Assembly: GCA_964402115.1 (NCBI GenBank)
Contig: CAYOBW010000377.1
Location: 1-6,318, forward strand
Direction: 5' to 3'
Length of the DNA stretch: 6,318 nucleotides
From: CAYOBW01 sp964402115
GTDB taxonomy: Bacteria > Verrucomicrobiota > Kiritimatiellia > UBA8416 > CAYOBW01
Below the pieces are notes generated by a model that saw only the letters and a program-made list of their open reading frames with translations, searched no databases and was not told the DNA's origin. The position numbers and the translations under genes are program-made. How positions within the stretch are numbered: position 1 is the stretch's first letter; each line of letters opens with the position of its first letter. Positions 1 through 5,880 of the stretch are shown piece after piece.

Positions 1-28
1 CCCACTACGCAGGCCTTCAATCGTCGTG

Positions 29-56
29 TTGACTTTTCCTATAGCGGAAGTATCAT
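29..56 (+). promoter_or_regulatory. Candidate sigma-70 promoter upstream of the glycerol dehydrogenase gene
   Basis: TTGACT (29-34) and TATCAT (51-56) each match the -35 and -10 consensus at five of six positions and are separated by 16 bases. A short inverted repeat, TTCC (36-39) and GGAA (46-49), lies inside the spacer and could be an operator half-site pair, though four bases is weak. The distance to the start codon leaves a leader of roughly 55 bases. A second, poorer pair (TTGAAA at 63-68, TACTAA at 84-89, 15-base spacing) overlaps this leader. No experimental support is available; the call rests on motif match and position. Confidence 0.5.
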
Positions 57-117
57 TCACCCTTGAAATGCCATCTCAGTCCATACTAATTACCATATAA
101 CACAGGAGCTACACCGC

Positions 118-1233
118 ATGAATAAAGTGCTGATTGCCCCCCGCAAATACGTGCAGGGAAAGAATGTCATGAAGGATGCCGGCAGCCTGATCAGCCCCAT
201 CGGGAAGAAAGTCATGGTGCTTTGGGATTCCAGAGTCAAGAGCATCGTCGGTGAAACGCTCCTGGGCAGCCTGAAAGCTGCGGGTGTGGAAGTCGTGGAT
301 GTCAACTTCAACGGAGACTCAACCAAGGCCGAGGCCAAGCGGGTCGCCGGGATTGCCGCCGAGAGTAAAGTCGAAGTCTGCATCGGCGTCGGAGGCGGAA
401 AGGCACTGGATACGGCGAAAGCCGCGGCGGCCGCCGCACACACCAAGACGATCACCATCCCCACCATCGCCTCCAACGACTCGCCGACAAGCTCGTTCAC
501 GGTGTGGTATGACGAACAAGGCAATTGCATGGGCTTCGAAAGCTGGGGCGTGAACCCGGACTTGGTCCTGGTGGACACGCAGGTCATCGCGAACGGACCC
601 GTACGCGCCTTCGTCGCGGGCATGGGCGATGCCCTGGGCACCTGGGTGGAAGCCGACGCCGTCTTCAAGATCCGCGGCCCGAACCTGGCCGGCGGTACCT
701 CGACCATGGCCGGAATGGCCATCTGCCGGCTCTGCCGCGACATCCTCATGGAACATGGCGTCGAAGCCAAACGCGCCGTCGAAAGACATATCGTCACCCC
801 GGCGGTCGAGAAAGTCGTTGAAGCCAACGTGCTGTTGTCCGGTCTGGGCTTTGAGAGCAGCGGCGTCGCCACCGCCCACATGTTGGCCAACTGCCTGCCG
901 TCCTTCCCCGAATGCCACCACCTCATGCACGGCCACGAGGTCGGTTTCGGCATTATCACCCAGCTCTGCCTTGACGATGACCTGCCCGTGAAACAGATGC
1001 ACGATATCGTGGATTTCGAGGTCGCCATCGGCCTGCCGGTTACCTTTGCCGAACTCGGTCTTGCAGGCGTTGGCCGCGACCGTCTGAAAATCATCGGCGA
1101 CATCTGCGGCGGACCCGGCTCGCTGTGCAACAACCATCCGTTTGACGTCACCTCGGACGATGTCGTCAGCGCCATGATCGCCGCCGATGCACTCGGAACG
1201 GAACGGAAGAAACTCGCCGGAATTGCCGGCTGA
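118..1233 (+). CDS. gldA: GldA-type NAD-dependent glycerol dehydrogenase (iron/zinc alcohol dehydrogenase superfamily)
   Basis: The family oxidises glycerol, or a similar 1,2-diol, to dihydroxyacetone using NAD+ in the cytoplasm, and can run in reverse. The 371-residue protein is the usual family length. An N-terminal Rossmann-like domain carries the nucleotide-binding GGGKALD motif (about 92-98), followed by PTIASND (about 115-121), equivalent to the GldA IASTD motif that touches substrate. The metal site looks intact: Asp171 (GDALGTW), His254 (TAHML) and His271 (MHGHEV). The last motif differs from the HGEKVAFG I recall in characterised GldA proteins, so the substrate may not be glycerol itself. 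The ATG start is preceded by AGGAG at 104-108 with 9-base spacing. It is the first gene of the co-directional set; the GlpD-like gene follows after 135 bases containing a palindromic repeat. Family assignment is firm; physiological substrate (glycerol, hydroxyacetone, propanediol or a longer polyol) is open. Confidence 0.88.
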   Translation: MNKVLIAPRKYVQGKNVMKDAGSLISPIGKKVMVLWDSRVKSIVGETLLGSLKAAGVEVVDVNFNGDSTKAEAKRVAGIAAESKVEVCIGVGGGKALDTAKAAAAAAHTKTITIPTIASNDSPTSSFTVWYDEQGNCMGFESWGVNPDLVLVDTQVIANGPVRAFVAGMGDALGTWVEADAVFKIRGPNLAGGTSTMAGMAICRLCRDILMEHGVEAKRAVERHIVTPAVEKVVEANVLLSGLGFESSGVATAHMLANCLPSFPECHHLMHGHEVGFGIITQLCLDDDLPVKQMHDIVDFEVAIGLPVTFAELGLAGVGRDRLKIIGDICGGPGSLCNNHPFDVTSDDVVSAMIAADALGTERKKLAGIAG

Positions 1234-1245
1234 GAACAGTATCTT

Positions 1246-1336
1246 ATCCGCAGATTTCGCCGATGGCACAGACGGTGAGAGGGAACCGTTCAGACAGGCA
1301 CGGGCCCGTCTCACAACATCGGCGCCATCTGCGGAT
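1246..1336. repeat. Imperfect 91-nt extragenic palindrome (REP-like or miniature element)
   Basis: Arms ATCCGCAGATTTCGCCGATG (1246-1265) and CATCGGCGCCATCTGCGGAT (1317-1336) are complementary at 18 of 20 positions, with the outer 10 bp perfect. Further in, GTGAGAGGG (1275-1283) pairs with CCC-G-TCTCAC (1305-1314) apart from one bulged G, so the palindrome continues towards its centre with a short asymmetric insertion in the left arm. The centre holds a smaller self-complementary stretch, ACGGGCCCGT (1300-1309). The element starts 12 bases after the dehydrogenase stop and ends 32 bases before the next start. No T-tract follows, so it is not a classical terminator. The ATCCGCAGAT end resembles extragenic repeats that I recall as abundant in some environmental bacteria, but copy number cannot be judged from one window. 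Confidence 0.6.
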
Positions 1337-1353
1337 TTGAATTGCGTTCTCTC

Positions 1354-1358
1354 GGGAG
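1354..1358 (+). promoter_or_regulatory. Ribosome binding site fixing the GlpD-like start
   Basis: GGGAG lies 10 bases before ATG 1369. This favours 1369 over the in-frame TTG at 1342, which would place this site inside the coding region and lacks a purine-rich stretch of its own. Confidence 0.65.
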
Positions 1359-1368
1359 TAATACACGG

Positions 1369-3048
1369 ATGAAAAGTCGCCAGGAGAGCTGGAATAGTCT
1401 CAAGCAGACAACGACCTGCGATGTGCTAATCCTCGGGGGTGGCGTGAACGGCGCCGGCCTGATGCGGGAATTGGCCCTGCAGGGGGTAAGCTGCGTGCTC
1501 GTGGACAAGGGAGACTTCGCGGCAGGCGCAAGCTCAGCGTCCTCCCGGATGATCCATGGAGGCCTGCGCTACCTGGAGAATGCCGAATTCGCCCTGGTGC
1601 GGGAGGCGGTCACCGAGCGGAACAGGCTGCTGAAATATGCCCCCCATTTTGTGATCCCCCTGAAGACGACTATTCCCATCAAATCCTGGCTGACCGGAAT
1701 CATCAAGACGCCCATGGTCTTCTTTGGCCTTCCCGTCACCCCGGGCGGCCGCGGGGCCATCATCGTCAAGCTGGGCTTGCTCTTCTACGACATCATCACC
1801 GCCAGGAACCGCCAGACCCCGCGGCATTTCTTCACCTCGCGGGACAAATCCCTCGCGGAAATCCCAGGCCTGGTTGACGATATTTCCTGCACGGCCACCT
1901 ACTGGGATGCCTGGATCAGCCAGTCGGAACGTCTGTGTGTCGATATGATCGCCGAAGCCTGCCGGGAGAACAAGGAATGCCTGGCGCTGAATTACATCAC
2001 AGCCCATAAGCGCGGATGCGACTCCATCCTTCTTCGCGATGCAATCTCCGGCGAAGAAACGGCCATTAAGCCCACCCTGGTCGTCAACGCCACCGGCGCC
2101 TGGGTCGACGGCGCCAACAAGGCACTCGGTTTCGACTCACGTTTCATGGGCGGCACCAAGGGTTCACACCTCGTGGTCAACAACAAGGAACTTTACACCG
2201 CCCTCGGCGACCGGATGATCTACTACGAGCACAGCGACGGCCGGATCTGCATCACGTTCCGCTTCATGGACAAGGTCATCGTGGGCTCCACCGACCTCCG
2301 GGTCGCAGACCCGGACAAGGCCACCTGCGAAGACAAGGAAATCGATTACATGCTCACCACGCTGAAGGGCGTATTCCCCGCACTTTCGATCTCGCGGAAG
2401 GATATTGTCTACAAATTCTGCGGCGTGCGCCCCCTTCCGGCGTCGGGCCTGGATTACACCAGCCGCGTCCCCCGCTCTCACCGCATCGACGTGGCCGCAC
2501 CGGCCGACGGTCGCGCTTTTGCCATCTACAGCCTGATTGGAGGAAAGCTGACAACCTTCCGTGCCTTGGCCGAGAACGCTGCCGACCTGATTCTCCCGGC
2601 CTTGAAGAAGTCCCGGCAGACGTCGACCGAAGAGCGCCCCTACCCCAGCGCCGGCAATTTCCCCGTCGGCGAAACAGAGAAAGACCTCTGGATACAGCGC
2701 GTTGCCGCCGCTCGCGGACTGGACCAGAAACAGGTCGCGAATCTGCTGACGCGGTATGGAACGGCAGCCGAAACCCTCACCGGGGACGACACCGCCGCCT
2801 GGCGCCAACCGCTGAAGAACCTGTCCCACTACAGCGTGGGCGAAATCCGTTACATCGCACGCAACGAAGCGATCTGTCACCTGTCGGACATCGTCCGCCG
2901 CCGCAGCATCATCACCATCCTGGGCGAAGCCGGCGCGCCGGCCCTCCGGGAAATCGCAGATATCGCCGGCGAGGTTCTTGGCTGGGACGAGCCGAAGCGC
3001 AAAACCGAGATTGAAACTGCAAGAGGAGAAGCAACGGGTACAGACTAG
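1369..3048 (+). CDS. glpD: FAD-dependent glycerol-3-phosphate dehydrogenase, GlpD family
   Basis: GlpD oxidises sn-glycerol-3-phosphate to dihydroxyacetone phosphate at the inner membrane face and passes electrons to quinone; EryB, in the same fold family, does the same with erythritol-4-phosphate. The 559-residue protein matches the longer (Bacillus-like) GlpD size. The FAD-binding GGGVNG is at about 23-28, followed by the diagnostic SSASSRMIHGGLRYLE (about 55-70). VVNATGAWVD (238-247), GTKGSHLVV (262-270), CGVRPLP (351-357) and GGKLTTFRALAE (391-402) are conserved; the last two carry Arg353 and Lys393, equivalent to substrate-phosphate residues in E. coli GlpD. A C-terminal domain follows with SDIVRRRS (506-513). 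One deviation: where E. coli reads YSDCWVDDARL, this protein reads YWDAWISQSERL (178-189). No signal peptide or clear transmembrane helix is seen, consistent with a monotopic enzyme. A dedicated polyol-phosphate substrate other than glycerol-3-phosphate cannot be excluded. Confidence 0.87.
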   Translation: MKSRQESWNSLKQTTTCDVLILGGGVNGAGLMRELALQGVSCVLVDKGDFAAGASSASSRMIHGGLRYLENAEFALVREAVTERNRLLKYAPHFVIPLKTTIPIKSWLTGIIKTPMVFFGLPVTPGGRGAIIVKLGLLFYDIITARNRQTPRHFFTSRDKSLAEIPGLVDDISCTATYWDAWISQSERLCVDMIAEACRENKECLALNYITAHKRGCDSILLRDAISGEETAIKPTLVVNATGAWVDGANKALGFDSRFMGGTKGSHLVVNNKELYTALGDRMIYYEHSDGRICITFRFMDKVIVGSTDLRVADPDKATCEDKEIDYMLTTLKGVFPALSISRKDIVYKFCGVRPLPASGLDYTSRVPRSHRIDVAAPADGRAFAIYSLIGGKLTTFRALAENAADLILPALKKSRQTSTEERPYPSAGNFPVGETEKDLWIQRVAAARGLDQKQVANLLTRYGTAAETLTGDDTAAWRQPLKNLSHYSVGEIRYIARNEAICHLSDIVRRRSIITILGEAGAPALREIADIAGEVLGWDEPKRKTEIETARGEATGTD

Positions 3049-3057
3049 ATTTCTGTC

Positions 3058-3075
3058 TGCAAACATGCGTTTGCA
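3058..3075 (+). promoter_or_regulatory. Perfect 7-bp inverted repeat before the UROD-like gene
   Basis: TGCAAAC (3058-3064) and GTTTGCA (3069-3075) are exact reverse complements around a 4-base centre, ATGC. The repeat fills much of the 46-base gap and ends two bases before the AAAGGAG ribosome binding site. It could be an operator for a dimeric regulator (the half-sites resemble LacI-family operators) or an RNA hairpin affecting translation or 3' end stability. No T-tract follows, so it is not an intrinsic terminator. Confidence 0.45.
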
Positions 3076-3077
3076 CG

Positions 3078-3084
3078 AAAGGAG
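3078..3084 (+). promoter_or_regulatory. Ribosome binding site supporting a TTG start
   Basis: AAAGGAG lies 10 bases before TTG 3095. It decides the start of the UROD-like gene: the next in-frame ATG (3116) would remove the first seven residues of the family-typical N-terminus (NSAERVMCVLRREEPDRIP) and has no such site. Confidence 0.75.
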
Positions 3085-3094
3085 CAATTAGCCA

Positions 3095-4156
3095 TTGAAT
3101 TCAGCTGAACGCGTTATGTGTGTCCTCCGCAGGGAAGAGCCCGACAGGATCCCGCACTTTGAGTGGATTATCGACCAGAAGGTACGGCATGCGATCTGCC
3201 CCGGCTGCACCACGGAAGAGTTTACCGTGCGGATGGGACTGGACGCCATGCTGACAGCACCCGATTACAGGTCCACCCAGGTCGCCCCACACCGCTTCAA
3301 GAATGAATGGGGCCTTGTGGTTGAACGCGGTGAAGAACAGCACTCCACGGTCGTGGAAGCCGTCATCAAGACCCTCGATGACCTGAAGAACTATCAGGCT
3401 CCGGACCCGCAAGCACCCTACCGGTTTGACAGCCTGAAGAAATTCGTCGCCCGCTATAAAGGCAAATACGCCATCGGGGTTCACCTCAACGACGTGCTCT
3501 CCATCCCCCGCAACCTGATGGGCTTCGAGGAACTGATGATGACCTTCGCACTCGAGCCGGAACTGGTTCGCGGCCTGGTCGAGATGTCGGTGGACCTCAA
3601 CATCGAGCTGGCTGCCGAAGCGGCCCGGCACGGCGCCGATTTCGTCTTCACCGGGGATGACTATTCCTCGGCCCAGGCGCCCTTCATGTCGCCTGACACC
3701 TTCAGGGACCTCATGTACCCGGGGTTGAAGCGCGTCGTCAAAGGCTTCCACGCCGCCGGCCTGCCTGTCATCAAACACACCGACGGCAACATCATGCCGC
3801 TGATGGACATGCTCATGGATGTCGGGTTCGACTGCCTGGATCCGATCGACCCGCTGGGCGGCATGGATCTGGCCTACATGAAGAAGACCTACGGCAAGCA
3901 GGTGGCCCTCAAAGGAAACGTCAAGTGCGCCACAACGCTGGTAACGGGAACCGTCGCAGAGGTGGTAAAGGAAACGCTGGACGTGATCAGGGCCGGCGCC
4001 GAGGGCGGCGGCTTCATCCTGTCCTCTAGCAACAGCATTCACTCGTCCGTTAACCCGGGAAACTACCTTGCCATGCTGAGCGCCATGAAGGCCTATGGCC
4101 AATATCCGATCAAGCTGGACTTCGAATCGTCCGGCGCCGTGGACGCCATGACATGA
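3095..4156 (+). CDS. Uroporphyrinogen-decarboxylase-fold protein of the methyltransferase-like (MtaA/CmuA-related) group, not HemE
   Basis: This is a 353-residue TIM-barrel protein of the URO-D superfamily, which contains haem-pathway decarboxylases and cobalamin-linked methyltransferases. The N-terminus (ERVMCVLRREEPDRIP, about 5-20) is typical of the methyltransferase-like group, and the HemE RQAGRYLPEY motif is absent, so a haem role is unlikely. Further landmarks are GDDYSS (187-192), KHTDGN (227-232), DPIDPLGGMD (249-258), LKGNVKCA (272-279) and ILSSSNSIH (308-316). MtaA-type enzymes bind zinc through His-x-Cys and a later Cys; here His228 is kept but Asp230 replaces the first Cys, and the ILSSSNSIH segment has no Cys. 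Thiol activation of the coenzyme M type is therefore doubtful. No corrinoid protein is encoded nearby. It sits between a GlpD-like gene and a sugar kinase, suggesting a role in carbohydrate catabolism. The reaction is unknown. Confidence 0.8.
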   Translation: MNSAERVMCVLRREEPDRIPHFEWIIDQKVRHAICPGCTTEEFTVRMGLDAMLTAPDYRSTQVAPHRFKNEWGLVVERGEEQHSTVVEAVIKTLDDLKNYQAPDPQAPYRFDSLKKFVARYKGKYAIGVHLNDVLSIPRNLMGFEELMMTFALEPELVRGLVEMSVDLNIELAAEAARHGADFVFTGDDYSSAQAPFMSPDTFRDLMYPGLKRVVKGFHAAGLPVIKHTDGNIMPLMDMLMDVGFDCLDPIDPLGGMDLAYMKKTYGKQVALKGNVKCATTLVTGTVAEVVKETLDVIRAGAEGGGFILSSSNSIHSSVNPGNYLAMLSAMKAYGQYPIKLDFESSGAVDAMT

Positions 4157-4247
4157 CACTACCAATCAAGATGAGAAGCACTTTTCGGAAGAAACCAAAG
4201 GAAACACAGTTGTCGCAGAAGGCGAGAAGGGCAAAGACTCTTTGTGG

Positions 4248-4275
4248 TTGTTAGCTTTATTGCCTGCAGTAGAAT
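4248..4275 (+). promoter_or_regulatory. Weak candidate promoter for the kinase gene
   Basis: TTGTTA (4248-4253) and TAGAAT (4270-4275) match the sigma-70 -35 and -10 consensus at four and five of six positions with a 16-base spacer. It lies in the 158-base gap, the longest of the set and visibly richer in A/T than the flanking genes, so an independent promoter for the kinase and VOC genes is reasonable but unproven. Confidence 0.3.
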
Positions 4276-4290
4276 CCGGGCTTTGGATTC
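4272..4290 (+). promoter_or_regulatory. Inverted repeat in the kinase leader
   Basis: GAATCC (4272-4277) and GGATTC (4285-4290) form a perfect 6-bp inverted repeat with a 7-base loop. It overlaps the candidate -10 box and ends eight bases before the ribosome binding site. It could be an operator or a leader hairpin. No T-tract follows. Confidence 0.3.
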
Positions 4291-4298
4291 GACCCACT

Positions 4299-4307
4299 AA
4301 AGGAGGG
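4299..4307 (+). promoter_or_regulatory. Strong ribosome binding site supporting a TTG start
   Basis: AAAGGAGGG is a near-perfect anti-16S match located 7 bases before TTG 4315. The encoded N-terminus (SYLLGVDVGSTNLKA) begins exactly where FGGY kinases usually begin, so the TTG start is well supported. Confidence 0.82.
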
Positions 4308-4314
4308 ATAGAAC

Positions 4315-5838
4315 TTGAGTTATCTACTGGGCGTGGATGTCGGCTCTACCAATCTCAAGGCGGTGCTCTTCGGAGTTGACGGAAAGATCGTGGCCAAAGC
4401 GGACACTCCGACGGAACTGGTGCACCCGGAAAAGGATCACCCGGACTGGGCCGTCTGGCAACCGCAGCAGATCTGGTCAGGCATCGCGCAATCCATAAGG
4501 AAGGCCGTCGCCGGCATCGACGCCTCGGCCATCAAAGGCGTGACCGTCACCGGCATGGGCATGGACGGCGTGCCACTGGACGCCGGAGGCAAATGGCTCT
4601 ACCCCTTCATCAGCTGGCATTGCCCCCGCACCCTGCCCCAGCAGAAATGGTGGATCGAGACTGTCGGCATCGAGCGTCAGTTCAACCTCGGCGGCGATCA
4701 GATCTGGCCGTTCAACACTGCCCTCCGCCTGCTGTGGATGAAGGAGCATCAACCTGCCATTCTCGATCGTACCCACAAATGGGTTTTGATCGAAGACTTC
4801 ATCAACTTCATGCTGTGCGGCGAATACGCGACCGACTACAGCATGGCCTCCAATACGCTCCTGTTTGATCAGGCCACAAGGACTTGGAACGAGGAACTGC
4901 TGAACATCTCCGGGATCGATAAGAAACTGCTCTGCGACCCCAAGCCCGCCGGAACCGTTCTGGGCACAATTCACCAGGGCGCGGCCGCACTCACCGGGCT
5001 GAAAGCCGGCACCCCCGTCGTGCTGGGCGGACATGATTACAGCTGCGGTTGCCTGCCGACCGGCGCTTACAGACCCGGCGTCGTCCTCGATGTGCTCGGC
5101 ACATGGGAAATGATCGTCGCGGCTCTGAACAAGCCCGTGCTGACCCAGGAAGTCCGGCAAATGGGGGTCCTCATCGACGCGCACGTGGCACGGGATAAAT
5201 ACGCCGCCATGGGCGCCACCGTGGCCGCCGACATGCTGGAATGGTTCCGCCGCGAGTTCTGCGGCGAGGAGGAACGAAAGGCAGAGGCCGAAGGCAGGTC
5301 GGACTGGGACTACATCGTCAAGCTTGCGGCGCAATCGCCCGTAGGCAGCAACGGCACCTTCTTCCTGCCGCACATGTCCGGCAGTCATTGCCCCGTGCTG
5401 GACAGCTCATCGGCGGGAGCCTTTGCCGGACTCCGCAACATCGTCAGCCGGGGCGACATGCTCCGGTCGGTTATCGAGGGCATGAACTACCAGTTCACCC
5501 AAATCGTGCAGGCGTTTGAGAAAAGCATGGGCGTCAAGAGCAGCAGGATCGTAGCCATCGGCGGCCCGACCAAGAACAGCTTCTGGATGCAGAATAAGGC
5601 CGACGTCAGCGGGACCGCGGTCAATGTTCCGGACATAGAAGAAGCCGTGCCTCTCGGCGCCGCGATCCTGGCCGGCATTGGAACCGGGGTCTACAAGAAC
5701 GAGGATGACGCCTTCAAGCAAGTCTACCGTGGGGAAAGGATCTATGAACCAGACGCGGCAACGCACGAGAAATACAAGGAGCTCTACGCTCGATTCGAAA
5801 AACTCCACCCAAGCCTGAGCCTCTTTTACAAGCAGTAA
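4315..5838 (+). CDS. FGGY-family carbohydrate kinase, L-fuculokinase-like
   Basis: FGGY kinases transfer phosphate from ATP to a sugar, ketose or polyol in the cytoplasm. The 507-residue length is typical. The N-terminal phosphate-binding DVGSTNLKA is at about 8-16 and GMDGV at about 82-86. GGHD (238-241) supplies the likely catalytic base Asp241. The C-terminal half has EGMNYQF (388-394), the nucleotide-binding IGGPTKNSFWMQ (415-426) and EEAVPLGAAILAG (442-454). ISWHCPRT (99-106) and LGTWEMI (261-267) closely parallel ISWKCPRT and SGTWEIL, which I recall from E. coli FucK, rather than glycerol kinase or xylulokinase motifs. The Lys-to-His change lies in the region that shapes the sugar pocket. 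No fucose isomerase or fuculose-phosphate aldolase is present in the window, so FucK activity is not assumed; a related ketose or polyol is equally likely. It has its own strong ribosome binding site and is probably co-transcribed with the VOC gene 42 bases downstream. Confidence 0.85.
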   Translation: MSYLLGVDVGSTNLKAVLFGVDGKIVAKADTPTELVHPEKDHPDWAVWQPQQIWSGIAQSIRKAVAGIDASAIKGVTVTGMGMDGVPLDAGGKWLYPFISWHCPRTLPQQKWWIETVGIERQFNLGGDQIWPFNTALRLLWMKEHQPAILDRTHKWVLIEDFINFMLCGEYATDYSMASNTLLFDQATRTWNEELLNISGIDKKLLCDPKPAGTVLGTIHQGAAALTGLKAGTPVVLGGHDYSCGCLPTGAYRPGVVLDVLGTWEMIVAALNKPVLTQEVRQMGVLIDAHVARDKYAAMGATVAADMLEWFRREFCGEEERKAEAEGRSDWDYIVKLAAQSPVGSNGTFFLPHMSGSHCPVLDSSSAGAFAGLRNIVSRGDMLRSVIEGMNYQFTQIVQAFEKSMGVKSSRIVAIGGPTKNSFWMQNKADVSGTAVNVPDIEEAVPLGAAILAGIGTGVYKNEDDAFKQVYRGERIYEPDAATHEKYKELYARFEKLHPSLSLFYKQ

Positions 5839-5880
5839 ACATAGGGTCACAATAGCAGAACAACACGAAAGGGAAGACAC

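Noticed and set aside
319..1314. 331-codon - strand frame opposite the glycerol dehydrogenase gene
   Set aside because: Antisense shadow of a gene with clear GldA motifs; the translation is low-complexity (Asp, Gly, His, Val rich) and resembles no family.
1342..1368. Earlier TTG start for the GlpD-like gene
   Set aside because: It has no upstream ribosome binding site and would add nine residues outside the family N-terminus; ATG 1369 has GGGAG at a good distance.
1187..1372. 61-codon + strand frame spanning the gldA/glpD gap
   Set aside because: It begins inside the dehydrogenase gene in another frame and runs through the palindrome; the peptide is simply the translated repeat.
2164..3087. 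307-codon - strand frame opposite the GlpD-like gene
   Set aside because: Same antisense-shadow pattern; the + strand frame carries conserved GlpD motifs throughout.
3095..4156. Assignment as HemE, haem-pathway uroporphyrinogen decarboxylase
   Set aside because: The N-terminal RQAGRYLPEY signature is missing, the motifs fit the methyltransferase-like group, and no haem genes are nearby.
3101..4165. 354-codon open frame on the - strand opposite the UROD-like gene
   Set aside because: It mirrors the real gene almost end to end, has no recognisable domain, is low in plausible structure motifs and arises from G/C-rich third positions on the opposite strand.
4231..4260. Rho-independent terminator after the UROD-like gene (CAAAG-ACT-CTTTG followed by a T-rich stretch)
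   Set aside because: The stem is only 5 bp and A/T-rich with a 3-base loop, and the downstream stretch is interrupted by G and A, so termination would be inefficient.
4315..5838. Assignment as glycerol kinase (GlpK), tempting beside glpD and gldA
   Set aside because: The ISWHCPRT and GTWE motifs match the fuculokinase-like branch, and the glycerol kinase substrate-binding pattern is absent.
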